From the NCBI GenBank assembly GCA_025558095.1, contig JAIVFI010000005.1, forward strand, positions 1 to 64,000: 64,000 nt of DNA. The letters are read 5' to 3'. Shown in pieces: positions 31,144 through 42,281 of the stretch. The position numbers and the translations under genes are program-made. Origin of the DNA: Hyaloraphidium curvatum. Lineage: Eukaryota > Monoblepharomycota > Hyaloraphidiomycetes > Hyaloraphidiales > Hyaloraphidiaceae. Position 1 is the stretch's first letter. Every line of letters starts with the position of its first letter. The notes below the pieces were generated by a model that saw only the letters and a list, made by a program, of their open reading frames with translations, did no database searches and was not told where the DNA came from.

Positions 31144-31374
31144 CTGTGTAGTCTGATTGCTACGCGATTCCCGATCTTGTCCGCACGTCCGGCGGTCCTG
31201 CGGAAGAAGTCCACGCCACGGCTAGGTTCAAGAAAGACGCAAGGGTCACTCCATTCGCCGACTAGACGAGTGTCGTCGTTCAGGGCGCCAGCAAGTGCCA
31301 TCTCGAACAGCAGGTCCACGACTTCGCTCTCATGCTCGAAGCAATGGCGCTGTCCTGCTGGAGTTCCAAGCTGC

Positions 31375-31536
31375 GGATCATGACCAGGTAGTGCACAATG
31401 CCGAAGCGGCGGACCAGCTGCGAGAAGCCGGACATGTCGAGGACGAACGCGCGCTCCATATTCGTGCCTCGGCGGCCGGCAGTTCCTCGGCGGGAGAAGA
31501 AATGTACGCGTCCAGGAGATCATGTAGGCGTTCCAT
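31375..31536 (-). pseudogene. Dead copy of the nucleotidyl cyclase 5' end
   Basis: The minus strand from the ATG at 31536 repeats the cyclase start almost exactly (LHDLLDAYISSPAEELPAAEARIW), then loses about 18 bases after ARIW relative to the intact gene and shifts frame. Downstream it still matches the cyclase DNA through the MSGFS, LVRRFGIVHYL and MIR segments before homology fades near 31375. The metal-binding and later motifs are gone. Together with paralogue C it forms the second unit of a tandem segmental duplication. Confidence 0.8.
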
Positions 31537-31646
31537 CGCGGCTCGGAGACCTCCGGCAGGCTGAGAAGCGGAAGCGGAGTGGATCAGGACCTTTCGTCCC
31601 CCGCAAGGGACTGCTTGTGTCCCCAGCGGCAAGCGAGTGGCGTATT

Positions 31647-33358
31647 ATGGAGGACGCCGGGGAGCCGCTAGCGGCGGCAACGCCCTGTGAAGGACCGGAC
31701 TTCTCTGCTGCGGCGTGGTTGGCGCTTTTTCCGGCGGCTCCTCCGCGGCCGGGACCGTTCGCGGATGAGGCCGCAGAGTTCTCGGACCGGGCCGCCGAGG
31801 CGCGTCGAGCAGACCCGCTGACTTCTGAAATGGTGCTCCGGGAGGCGTATTACTCGATGCCGTTCTACTACCTCATGTTCGCCTACTTCCGGGTGAACCT
31901 GTACCTCGTTTTCGCTGGCCTCTTCAAGACAACCGTGACCCTCTTCGACGCCGGGGCCAACCTGATCTACACCGTCTGCGCCATGGTGCTCGCCGGCCTG
32001 GCCGCCTCCTTCAACGACGGCCGCTTCGGGCGGCAGCAGCTCTCCGCGGGCCTTGTCGCCGTGTTCCTGGGGACCTTCGTCGACGCGTTCATGCTTCAGG
32101 CTGTGCACGAGTTCCTGGACCGGCGCGAGCGGAAGAAGCGGAGGTTCTCACCAGATGAGCCGCCTTTCGCGGGGGTCGTGAGGTGGATCCAGCTGGTCCG
32201 GCACGAGTCGGAGAGGCGGGATGACGACCGGCTCAACGGAGGACTCGAGCACGACGAATCTGGCAAGCGCGACGAGTCCGGAACGAGCAATCCGGTCCCG
32301 TGGACCCTTCTGGAGCACGATCCCAACGACGAGTACTGCCCTTGCCCTGCGGACAGCTGCGCCGGGGGCATTCCCGACACCGTGGCGTGGTGCGCCGCGC
32401 TGGACGCGCTGACAAACGTGGTTCTCGTGGGCGCGATCCAGGTGCTGCTCAACTGGACCGCTTTCTTCACCTTTGGCGCGTCGCTTTGGTCGACTTGGTG
32501 GGGATGCCTCCTCGGAGCCATCACCAGTGAGTCTCGGCATGTCGGTCTCACGCACTCCGTGCTCACCTCTCCTTCAGTCATCGCAGGTCTGGGCTTTGCC
32601 GGCCAGGGTGTCTGGCGAATCGGCCTCGTCGGCATCATCCCCTACTCGGACCTCGAACTCCGCCTGCAGACCCGCGCCGTCACGCTTGCCCTGGGTTCCG
32701 TCGTCTCGCGCTACCGTTCCGCGCTGCGCGACAGGGCGGCTCCGCCCCCGCCGAAAGGGGCCGAGCTGTACGTGACGCTTCACGGGCAGCTTGCGGCCAA
32801 GTGGGCGCGGAGGATCGGAGGGGACCAGGACCTGCTTGGAAGGCTGTTCCTCGTCTTTGGCGTCGTCGTGAACCTCGTCATCCCCGTCATCACCATTGTG
32901 GGTGGCCAGTCCCCTGCTGGCCGAATTGAACTGACGCTGATCTCACTCTCCATCAGAGCACGGGCTCGTGTGTGCTGGCCTGGCAGCTCCTTTTTGTCTT
33001 TTTCTTCCTCTTGTGGTACACAATCGAGACCATCAACCTCGCCGCGCGCAACGCCCAGCTCGTGCACGTCTCGGAGCTGTATGCCGAAGCCCGCACCGAG
33101 CTGCGTTCCATGTCGCTCGCCGCCTCCGCCGACCCCGCGCTCGGCAACCTCACCACGCAGTTGAGGGCGCACGACGCGGAGCTGGCGGCGTTCGAGGAGG
33201 TCGAGCGGCACAGGGCGCGGATGCTGGGGTTCCCGATTTCCTACGGCGTCGTGAGGACGGTCGTGATAACTGCCTTCACCCTCGCGGTCGGGCTTTTCAG
33301 CGTGCTGAGGGGCGTGGGGGTGTTTGTGATGGTCGAGACGTTCTGCCCACTGCAGTAG
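31647..33358 (+). CDS. Paralogue C of the multi-TM family (FSPEEW / CPC-x4-CAG)
   Basis: Exons 31647-32526, 32578-32897, 32957-33358; 533 aa, introns 51 and 59 nt, all phases consistent. N terminus GPDFSAAAWLALFPAAP, then ARRADPLTSEMVL as in paralogue A. The signature is LLEHDPNDEYCPCPADSCAG. About seven TM segments (for example NLIYTVCAMVLAGLAASF and LLGRLFLVFGVVVNLVI). The last exon begins STGSCVLAW and ends VETFCPLQ. It ends 51 bases before the stop of the convergent kinase gene. Its 5' flank carries the dead cyclase copy, so it arose together with paralogue B by tandem duplication. Confidence 0.75.
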
Positions 33359-33409
33359 GAGGCCCTCTTCCCCTCTCTCTCTCTTTTTCGGCAAATACAT
33401 GTATCGATA

Positions 33410-35068
33410 TCACAAGCTTTGGTACCATGCGCTCCCCCTCACAAGCCTCAGATCACCCCTCTCCGCATTGGCAGACGCCAGCATCCGCCTGACCACCTCC
33501 TTATCCACCGCCGCGGCATCTAGCCGCTCCGCGACCCCGGCCGGCCACGTTCCCTTCTCCGCCCAGAGCTTCCATGCCCGCTCGCTGGACGTCGCCGAGG
33601 CCCAGGGGTGCGGCAGGCCGATGAGGATCAGGAGGAGGATGCCGAGGGAGAAGACGTCGGTCGCAACGGGGTCGTGCTCCTCGTCTGCGACGGGCCGGGG
33701 CGCCGGTCAGCAGGACGATCTGGGACCATGGGACTGTGCGGAGACCCACCAAGGAACAGCTCCGGCGCCATGCATGGGTTCGTCCCCACCCTGCCTCTGC
33801 AGGTCGCGACGCGCACGTCGGCGTTGGCTGGCCTCCAGGGCGGACACGCGTCGCACTCGGCCGCGGCGTGGCCAGGGTGACCCCGGCCGGAGCACCCGGC
33901 CGTGCCAAAGTCGATCACCTTGACGCGGCCCTCGTGGAGGACGAAGTTGTGTGGCTTGATGTCGCGGTGTGCAAAGCCCATCTCGTGCTGCAAACCACGG
34001 GGCGTCAGATACGAGAGGCCACCTGAGCCTGCCGTCAACCCACCATGTGCGCGATTCCCTCAACGGCCTCCTTCCACATCCGCAGCCTCTGCCTGAGGCA
34101 CTTTTCCCCGTCCCTGGCCAGCCAGTCGTGCGCGATTCCCTCAACGGCCTCCTTCCACATCCGCAGCCTCTGCCTGAGGCACTTTTCCCCGTCCCTGGCC
34201 AGCCAGTCGTGAAGGTTCCCCCCCGCCGCCAGATCCATGATGATCAGGTACCGCCCGCAGCGGTCGTCCAGTATCATCTCGTGGGAAGCGATCACGTTGG
34301 GGTGGCGAAGGGAGGAGGCGCAGAGCCATTCGCGGCGGCACCGCATGGAGTAGGCTGCGAAGCTGGGATGATGGTTGCTGGATCGTGAACAGGGTTAGCT
34401 TCGGCGCAATTGGAAGGACAGGTGCGCTGCCCACGGATGACGGCTGATCAGCTTCGCCGCGAGCAGCTTGGTCGGGTCTACGTCTGGGAGACAGTGGGTC
34501 GGCAGGAGACGGACGGCGAAGAGACGTCCCTGAGTGAAGTGCGGGTGAGCATCCCGACGTTGCGACATTCAATCCCCTTTCCGCTTACCTGAGCTCCCTT
34601 TTTCTGCACCTTGCCGCCGCAGGCGAGGTCGTACAGCTTCGCAAACACCCGGTCCGGGTCTACGGTAACCGCGCCTGCCGGATCCATCGTGGCCGAGGAT
34701 CCAATTCTGCGCTTGCCGGGGGCTTCGGGGGCGGCAGGAAAGTACGTAGAGCTCGGAGGCGGCTCCGAGGCCGAAGGAACCTCTGCGTCCCCCCTTTCCG
34801 CCGCCGGAGTCGAGGACTGGGCGCGGGGCCCAAAGTAGTCCTTCGTCGCCCCCGGCGAGTCGGCCCGCGGGGAGCCGAGCGCAGTCGGCGTAGGCACATA
34901 GCCTTCCGCGGGAGTGCCGCCCGGAGTGCGGCGGTCGCCGGGGCTCGGAGTTCCGTCCTGCCGGAGCGACGGGCGGCGGAAGGCGAGCGACCAGCCGGAG
35001 GGGAGCTTGAACGACGGACGGCGGCGGCCGGCGTCGCCAGTCTGCGGAGTAGACTCCATGACGGTCAT
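33410..35068 (-). CDS. Serine/threonine protein kinase with internal 27-aa duplication
   Basis: The last four exons are clear: 34354-34044, 33987-33750, 33684-33410, preceded by N-terminal exon(s) starting near 35068 (MTVMESTPQTGD..., Ser/Pro-rich). Motifs: YLIIMDLAAGGNLHDWL (hinge), HRDIKPHNF (catalytic loop), KVIDFGTAG (DFG), GTNPCMAPE (activation segment end, Cys in the usual Tyr position) and DVFSLGILLLILIGLPHPW (C-lobe). The glycine loop and VAIK lysine are not clearly visible and would lie in the poorly resolved exons around 34400-34600. A 27-residue segment just before the catalytic loop is duplicated. Small C-lobe, and a substrate cannot be inferred. Confidence 0.65.
34047..34208. repeat. 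81-bp perfect tandem duplication inside the kinase exon
   Basis: Two copies of 81 bp, 34047-34127 and 34128-34208, appear identical by eye. Being a multiple of 3 they preserve the frame and double the segment HDWLARDGEKCLRQRLRMWK and onward through GIA, which corresponds to helix D/E before the catalytic loop. Such perfect identity implies a very recent event or an assembly artefact. Confidence 0.9.
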
Positions 35069-36025
35069 GATGGTGCCGCACGGGGTCGGAGAATGGCCGC
35101 AGGTTTGAAAGTGCGTCCCAGGGGTCACGGTCCCTTCGATCGTGCGTCCTGGCCCAGGCTTCAGGCGCCACGTCCCCTTCCACGACTATTGTTGGGCACT
35201 CTCGGCGAGACAAACTCCAGCAATTTCCCGTATCAACTTCGAGGTGTCCAACACATGAAGTCCCGAGAGTTTGGTAGCTGGGCAAGCACGCTACGGGATT
35301 CAGGAAGCACCTCAGGTTGGCCACGGCGGGACTGGCGGCGGCCGCTCGCCGCACCCCGCCGCACCCCAAACGGGGACCGCAATGAACCTAAAGGGAGTAA
35401 GGCATTAAATGGATGGAGCTACGTTATGCTCTAGGAAGGCCATCTGGCAACGCAACGGTCTAACGGAGCAGCGAAGACGATCCGGTTGTCCGCTACTCTG
35501 TGCGGCAAACCTGTGAGAGGCGCTGCTAGGCGGTGGATTGCGAGATTGCACCGCACTACATGTTTGAGGATGGCGGATCCCGGCGCAGGGCGAATCGCTG
35601 GTCCGAAGTGCCAACGCCGAGAGCATCTTGCCGACGTCCCATCCAGGCGGGGGGGGCAAGCATCAGAAGGCGGTGCCAGGCGGTGGACTGCGGCATCTCA
35701 CGACATTGCATGTGAGACGAAGAGAGCTACTAAACGGCGGTGCGGCGCGGATTGGAAGTTCCACCACCAATGGCGACCTCGATGACGTCCGAGGCGGGCC
35801 GGTATTTCCATCCCATCGGGCGGTGCCAGGAGGCGATTCACAGACCACGCAATTCTAAAGAATGCTCGGGAACTGACCGGGATGTGCCTGTCTGAAGCCA
35901 CGGGTGTGCATTCTTCGCCACAGCGCCAATCGGCTAAACCTCCTGATCTGATCCGCCGATCCCCGCTTTTCCAAACCACCTTCTCGCCGCCGCCTCCGTT
36001 CCCTCCGCGACCCGCGCCCTGCACT
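35069..36025. other. Divergent intergenic region with diverged short repeats
   Basis: About 950 bases between the kinase gene start and the alcohol dehydrogenase start. No convincing gene. It contains related direct repeats: a segment at about 35527-35565 (AGGCGGTGGATTGCG then CACTACATGT) and one at about 35678-35713 (AGGCGGTGGACTGCG then GACATTGCATGT), with further GGCGGTG pieces near 35733 and 35820. It also holds the promoters of both flanking genes. Confidence 0.45.
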
Positions 36026-37318
36026 ATGCCGTTCACCGTCTCCGCGTGGGCCGCGCCCGCAGCCTCGGCGCCGCTCGCCGCGACCACCATCGAGCGTCGC
36101 GACCCGCGGCCGACCGACATCGTTATCGACATCCTCTTCGCGGGCATCTGCCACTCGGATATCCACCAAGTGGGCGAAAAATGGACGCCGTTTCGGCACC
36201 GCTGACCAGATGCTGTGCTCAGGTCCGCGACGAATGGGGCGGGTCCAAGTTCCCGATGGTCGGTTGGCGCACTCTTCCCCGGTGCCCTTTCTAACGCGCC
36301 CGAACAGGTCCCCGGGCATGAGATCGTCGGGCGCGTTGTCCGCGTTGGTTCCGAGGTCAAAAAGTTCAAGGCGGGGGACCTCGCCGGGATCGGCTGCCTG
36401 GTCGATTCGTGCCGGTCGTGCTCGCAGTGCAAGGGAGGCGACGAGCAGTTCGTGGGTTCTCGCTCTGGCCGACTCGAGTCGAGAACATCTTCTCACTGTT
36501 TTCATCCTGTCTCGCAGTGCGAGAAGGGCTCGGCCGGGACCTACAACTCGTTCGAAATGGACAAGAAGACGCCCACCGTGAGCACGTCTGCCCACGCCCG
36601 ACAAACGCACCCGCTGATCTGTTCCCATCTCCCCACATAGTACGGCGGCTACTCGACGCAGATCACCTGCGACGAGGCCTTCTGCCTCCGCGTCCCCGAG
36701 AACCTGGACCTCGCCGGCGCTGCCCCCCTCCTGTGCGCCGGGATCACGACCTACTCGCCTCTGAGGCAGTGGAACTGCAAGGCCGGCGACAAGGTCGGCG
36801 TGGTCGGCCTCGGTGGGCTGGGCCACATGGCCGTCAAGATCGCGGCAGCCATGGGCGCCGAGGTCACCATGTTCTCCACGACGCGCGCCAAGCAGGCCGA
36901 CGCGGAGCGCCTGGGGGCCAAGAGCTTCGTGGCGACCACCGAGAAGGGCGCCATGGACGGGCTGAAGGGCAAGTTCGACCTGATCATCGACACGGTGTCG
37001 GCCGAGCACGACTACGGGGCGTATCTCGCGCTGCTAAAGCCCAAGGGCACCATGATCCTCGTCGGGGCGCCACCCACCGCGGTGCCATTCCACGCCTTCA
37101 CGCTGATCCCGGGGAACCGCCGCCTGGTGGGCAGCATGATCGGGGGGCTCGCCGAGACGCAGGAGATGCTCGACTTTTGCGGCAAGCACGGCATCGTGTC
37201 GGACGTGGAGGTGATCCCGATCGAGAAGGTCAACGAGGCCTACGACCGCGTCGTCAAGAGCGACGTCCGGTACCGCTTCGTCATCGACATCTCGACCCTC
37301 AAGAAGGAGGAGGATTAG
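36026..37318 (+). CDS. Zinc-dependent alcohol dehydrogenase (CAD/YahK-type MDR)
   Basis: Exons 36026-36169, 36223-36258, 36308-36451, 36518-36577, 36641-37318; 353 aa, every exon a multiple of three. Catalytic zinc site: GICHSD and GHEIVG. Structural zinc site: [14 protein letters not shown] joined by splicing to C of CEKG, restoring C-x2-C-x2-C-x7-C. NADP-binding [14 protein letters not shown]. This order and length match the cinnamyl-alcohol/aldehyde-reductase branch of medium-chain dehydrogenases (NADPH-dependent aldehyde reduction). Cytosolic, no targeting sequence. Introns 49-66 nt. Substrate not determinable from sequence. Confidence 0.9.
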
Positions 37319-37429
37319 ATGGGTTGGGAAGGAGGCATAGACCAAGACTAGATCTTCTACGACAGGTTGCAACATAGAGCCCCATTGTGCAAAGAACAGC
37401 CTTCACAAAGAACAGCCTTCACAAGACTT
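37319..37429. other. Convergent 3' region with a doubled 15-mer
   Basis: Short gap between the convergent dehydrogenase and CCCH/F-box genes. It contains the direct repeat AAGAACAGCCTTCAC twice in tandem near 37390-37422. Confidence 0.5.
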
Positions 37430-38954
37430 TCACGGGCATTGATCCCTGGAGTGCCCCTTCAGGCGGCACCGACCGCACGCAGCCATCTCCTCGACCACCA
37501 CGCCGCGTCCTTCGCGCTCCAGTTCCTCGAGTTCGTCGAGGACCTGAAGACGATGGTCGGGCTCGCTCTGGTAGTGCCGCCACAAGCTCTTGAGCCGGGA
37601 GAAGGACATGTAAACGCGGTAAAGCCGGATCTCAACTAGGCCCTTGTTCTCGCCGCGGCTGGGCTCGACAATGAGCACGACGCGGAGGTGCTGGTCGAGG
37701 CCGACGACGTTCTGCGGCGGTGACATCCCAGTCAGGGCGCTTCGACGCAATGGCAGGCCCGCTCTCTCCCCACGGTGATGACTTGGTGCCTTGGGTTCCC
37801 TTTGCTGTCCCAGAGCAGCTTGCGCGGGAGCTCGAAGGTGGCCTTTGCGTCTGGACCCACGCGCATCGTCCGCCACGCTTCCTCGTAGGCAATGTCGAGG
37901 TTCAGCATCAGAGCCAGACGGATGCCGCCCTGCTTCAACGCCGCGGGACGGATGGCCACGCCCGGAAGGCTCTGGTAGAAAGACGGCCAGTCGTGATCCG
38001 AATTGAATTCGTCCGCGTCGTCGGAAGCCCCATCATCAGACCGAAAGGCATTGGGCAAGTCCGTTTCCGGATATCCCGCCAACTCGTACTCGTCCAACAG
38101 AGGGCCGTCGAAGGTCACGGCTGATCGACCATCGGACCTGCCGTCCTTGTCGAAGCGGTCCCTCGCCAATTCGCTCGAAGAAACAGAACTGGGTGTCGTC
38201 CAGCACGCGGGCCTCGTGGCTCGAGACGGTCTTGCCGTGGCGATCTCTGTGCAGCCACAGGTCAGCGTGACTGAGCTGCAGTTCCAAGGCGGAACGCAAA
38301 CATCCAGGGCAGATCGAGGACGAGAGATGCCGCCACTTCCAATCTGTTGTCGTCGAAATCTGCCACGAAATCCTCACGCCTTGCCTCGGCAATGCCGCGG
38401 ACCTGCTTCCCGAGTGCCGCCCATGCCCGGGAGCACGTGCTGGCAAGGCGGGCTAGCGATGTGTCGTCCAGGCGTTTTGAAAAGAGCAGGAGCAGCTCCA
38501 CCGGCAGCCCGGTGAGCGTGTTCCCCGGCCGCTCATGCACAATCGGGCACTTGTCGCCGTTGACGCACGATCCCCTGGCAAAGAACTTGCAGACCGGCGG
38601 CCCGTCCTTATACTGGCTTCGCGCAGGCCCCTGAACAGCGCCTCCGCGGGCGGAAGCGCTCGGTTTCGAGTGTCCGACCGCCCGCTCGACCGCTGAGGTG
38701 GCCCCGGCACGAGCCGTCGCCCGCTCCGGACCCCCGGCGGGGACCTCCGTCTTGGCGTGGTCGAAGCGGCATTGGTCTCCGAACTTGCAGCGGCCCTCGG
38801 CAAAGAACCTGCACGGCGGTTTGGCGGCCCGCCGGGGGTCACTCGGAGCAGAGGGCGGAGCGGGCGCGGCGACGTGCGGAAAACGGCACGCGTCGCCGGC
38901 CCGGCAGGTTCCTTGAGGAAAGAAGCGGCACGGCGGGCGCTGCGATGAGGACAT
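37430..38954 (-). CDS. CCCH zinc-finger and F-box-like protein
   Basis: ATG at 38954. Three CCCH fingers: CRFFPQGTCRAGDACRFPH, CRFFAEGRCKFGDQCRFDH and CKFFARGSCVNGDKCPIVH (C-x7-8-C-x5-C-x3-H), typical RNA-binding modules. They are followed by an F-box-like stretch (LTGLPVELLLLFSKRLDDTSLARLASTCSRAW) that could recruit an SCF ubiquitin ligase. Later coding segments lie in different frames. They join through plausible introns of 55 nt (CTGAC branch point, LPW to DRHGK), about 50 nt (GRQ to YELAGY) and about 50 nt (VIT to NVVGLD), ending DQCP at 37430. The combination of CCCH fingers and an F-box suggests RNA-linked protein turnover (inference). Confidence 0.6.
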
Positions 38955-39386
38955 GATGGGTCGCAGCTTGTCAGGGGGTCAGGAAGCGCGACGCGTTGTT
39001 GTGCGGTTCCAACGGCGATACCAACCCCGAGGCATTCGATGCCCTCGCCTCTTGTGAAACGCGAGCTCGGAGCTGAAGCTATTCCGAGCAATCTATGTCT
39101 TCAAATTCCCGGGCGGATTCGTCATGAGAGTTCAGATTATTCGAAGTTGCGCAGGACTCGCGGGGCACGACTCGATTGTCTCGTTGATTCGTTCCGGTGC
39201 CACTGCGGGGCAGATGATCAGGAACCTCTAGCTTCAGGGAACCACACTAAGCAGAACTCTCCAGAGGCCGGAGAAGCTTGCCGGGCTGGGACCTCGATCC
39301 GCAAGGGGCGAAAAGCACGTGCAAATCGATGAACTCCGCCGACGCTCCTTCCTGCCCACCCAAACAACGAACAACTAGACGCCGAA
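38955..39386. other. Divergent intergenic region
   Basis: About 430 bases between the CCCH/F-box gene (minus) and the hydrolase gene (plus). Slightly more AT-rich than flanking exons, as expected for a shared promoter region. No gene seen. Confidence 0.4.
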
Positions 39387-40908
39387 ATGCCCGGCGCCGA
39401 CCCCGATCCCGCGTTCCGCCTCCGCCGCGCCAGCTCCGTCCGCCCGCCCATCCGCCCGCCCGGCATGCTCGCGCTGCTCCCGCTCTCCGCGGCCGCGCTG
39501 ATTCCCGACCGGTTCGCGCCCGCCGTCTCGAAGGTGCTGGGCTACGTGGTGCCCGCGGCGGACCGGGTGGCGCACGCGCTGGCGCACGAGGTGCTTCCCG
39601 ATTTCGCGGGGGAGGAGACCGAGAGGGTGCCGCACGAGAGGGGCGAGGACGGACAGGAGTGGCCGACCGACCCGAGGGAGGTGCGGCCCCCGAGGGTCCC
39701 CTTGCCCGAATCCCCGGAGAAAGAGACGATGTTTGGGATGCCGGAGCCGTCGAGGCGCGTGGTGGAGCTCCCCATGGAGCGGGGGACGGTCGACGCCGAC
39801 ATGCTGGTCTGGGAAGGCCGCCCCGACAGGGGGCCGGTCACCGACGTCCTTATCATGATCTCCGGCAGTGGGTTACTCGCCTTCGGTTGCCCTTCCGGAA
39901 CTTGCTGACCGCGTTCTTTGCCCAGACCCCGGGATCCCCGACTTCTACACGCCCTTCCTCACGCACCTCCACAAGCTCCTGCACAAGCGGCCCGCCATCC
40001 TCTCCGTGGGCCACATCGGCCACACCACCGTGCTCCCCGCCCCCTCGCGCTCGGTGTTCTCGGGCTCGCTGGAGGAGCAGACGGCCGCCAAGGTTGCCCT
40101 GGTCAGGCTCGCGCTGGCGTGGTTCCCGGCCGCGAGGGTGTTCCTGGCGGGGCACTCGATCGGCGCGTGGATGGCGACGAAGGTAGTGACGGAGCTCGAG
40201 GCGGAGAAGAGGATCGCGGGGTGCTACCTGCTGTTCCCGACCCTGGAGGAGATCGCCGCGACGCCCAACGGCGTCATGTTGGCTGTGAGCCTGGCCGGCG
40301 CTGCTCCATCTTCTTGTCACTCACTCACGCTTGCGTCGCAGCCCGCTCTCCGGCTCCCATACCGCCACCTCCTCTCCCTCCTCGTCTCGGGCGTTCGCCT
40401 GGCGCTCCCCCAGCCGCACCTAACCTCCCTCGTCGCCCACGTCTCCTCCCAGGCCCGCGACACGGCCTCCCTCGTCGCCTCGCACCTGCTCACCTACTCC
40501 ACCTCCCTCGCCGCGCTCCGCCTCGCGGACGACGAGATGCGGCTGGTCCGCGACCTCGACTCGTCCTTCCTCTTCCGCAACGCCTCGCAGATCCGCGGGC
40601 TGTACTCCTCCCGGGACTTCTGGTGCCCCGTGTCGCACCTCCGCCGGGCGCGGGCGGCGATGCCCGAGGAACACCGCGGCCGCTTGGAGGCCGACGAGTG
40701 GCAGGTGCCGCACGCGTTCGTGCTCGAGGAGGGGGACGCGGAGTGGGTCGCGGGGTGCGTGGCGAGGTGGATGGCGGCGGATGGGGCCGAGGTTGGGGCA
40801 AGGAAGGAGAAAGAGGCGGTGGAGGAGGTGAAGGTCGTGGAGGCGGTGCAGGGAGACAAGGATGCGTGGGGATGGGACAGCTCGTTCGTGGGGTACACCA
40901 CGGCATAG
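39387..40908 (+). CDS. Lipid-droplet-associated hydrolase (LDAH) homologue
   Basis: Exons 39387-39867, 39926-40284, 40342-40908; 468 aa, introns 58 and 57 nt. After a hydrophobic N-terminal segment (PGMLALLPLSAAALI) and a spacer, the alpha/beta hydrolase core begins. Splicing creates ISG-NPGIPDFYTPFL, matching the family motif (I)PGNPG..DFY. The nucleophile elbow is GHSIGAW with Ser, the catalytic His is probably in QVPHAF near the C terminus, and the Asp/His pair sits in a C-terminal alpha-helical region. LDAH proteins (DUF2305) act at lipid droplets in neutral-lipid or sterol-ester turnover. The C-terminal tail is Glu/Lys-rich and extends the usual family length. Confidence 0.85.
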
Positions 40909-41064
40909 GCAGTTGCTACGGGTGCGCCATACTGCTCCTGGGTTCCAGATGAACTACTGTTCCGCAAACTCTGTTTGATCGAGAAGACTGTTCCGCGAAT
41001 TCTGCTAGGTCGAGGGCGGTGCGCGTTGAGTCACACCAACCCGACCTGTGCAACCGACCCCACG

Positions 41065-41998
41065 ATGCTCGCATCTCTCGGGCCGCTGCTGGGCAAGGCA
41101 ACCTTAGCCTCGGTTCGCCCTCTTTGGCCTCGCACGGCGTCTGGCGCCGTGTCCGCCGTGCGCGGCGTCTTCCTGCCGGCGGCGTGGTCAAGGCCGCGCC
41201 AACTCAGCTTGCCGCTCGCCTCCGCTCGGGCCAAACCCTCCGGAATCTCCTTCTTCGCGACGGCCGTGAGTCAGAACAAGATCCCCAAGGACGCCGCGGA
41301 CGGGGATGGCAGCGTCTCGAGGGGACGACGCCGCGCGAAGCATCCCCGCGGCTGGAAGCCCAAGCCCCGCCTACCCTGGCCCGGCCGCGCCCGTCCCGCC
41401 CAATGGATCCACGCACCGCGCTTCTGGGTGCCTCCCGGGGACGACAACGCGCCGGGCGAAATCACCTTGTTCTCCGAATGGGTCTACGAGGGGTGCCGGA
41501 CGGCGCACGAGATGGTCAAGGGGACGGAAGCGCAGATCGCCTACCTTAGCCAGAAGCAGGGAGGGATACGTGGTGCACAGGGTGGCCAAGAAGTGGTGCA
41601 CGCTGGTGCCGAGGGACAGGGTGCGGTTCTACGACCAGAAAGGGCTCCATCTCGCCCGCGAACGGAAGCGCTGCAGCCGCAGCGACGAGAACCACGCCAT
41701 CGTCGAGACGTCCGAGGACGACTGGAACGCGCATATTACGGACGAGGAATGGGATGAGATCTACGGCGGGGACATCACGGTCCACGGCGCGTGGCTCCAC
41801 TCGTGCGACGACACCCTGGGTGCCATGATCCGCACCGTGCGCAGCGAGAAGGGCTACCTGGAGGGCCTCATCAGGCGGGGCTTTGAGCTTGAGGAGCCGG
41901 CATTTCCCGATACGTTCCATTTCACGCACAAGGTGCTCAAGGACGGGGCGGCGAAGCAAGAGGATGAGGGTGGGGCAGGAGGTGGAGACGGGACCTAA
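41065..41998 (+). CDS. Conserved-looking hypothetical protein, probable mitochondrial presequence; frame change inside
   Basis: The ATG at 41065 opens an Arg/Ala/Ser-rich amphipathic N terminus (about 60 residues), fitting a mitochondrial targeting sequence. It is followed by WIHAPRFWVPPGDDNAPGEITLFSEWVYEG. At about 41545-41575 coding moves to another frame, which continues GYVVHRVAKKWCTLVPRDRVRFYDQK and ends GGDGT at 41998. Either a 67-nt intron (donor GTGCCG at about 41496, acceptor AAGCAG) joins the halves, or one base is gained or lost in the GGGAGGG run. No family recognised. Two Trp-rich halves on one strand with a shared boundary argue for one gene. Confidence 0.5.
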
Positions 41999-42281
41999 GC
42001 GACGGAAACGTCGTGTTCAGGGACCCGGCGGGGATGGTCTGTGGCTGCCGATCACACGTTGTTGTGCGACGAGCGCGGATCGAGCGGCGGAGGCGGTAAC
42101 CTTTCGGGAACAATCGATCCAAGCTTCCAAATCCGGGAGGTGGGAAAGAGGGGCCGGAAGATGATAGCAATTTCCGCAACCGGCCAGCGCGGTGGATACT
42201 GGTATAGGCGTTCGTTGATGAGAGAAGAAGTAGGCGTGACTCGTTGGCAACGACGAATCTCAGTTTCCTAATCCGAAATCG
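41999..42281. other. Intergenic region
   Basis: 283 bases between two plus-strand genes. More AT-rich than the flanking exons and presumably the pantothenate synthetase promoter. No gene seen. Confidence 0.4.
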
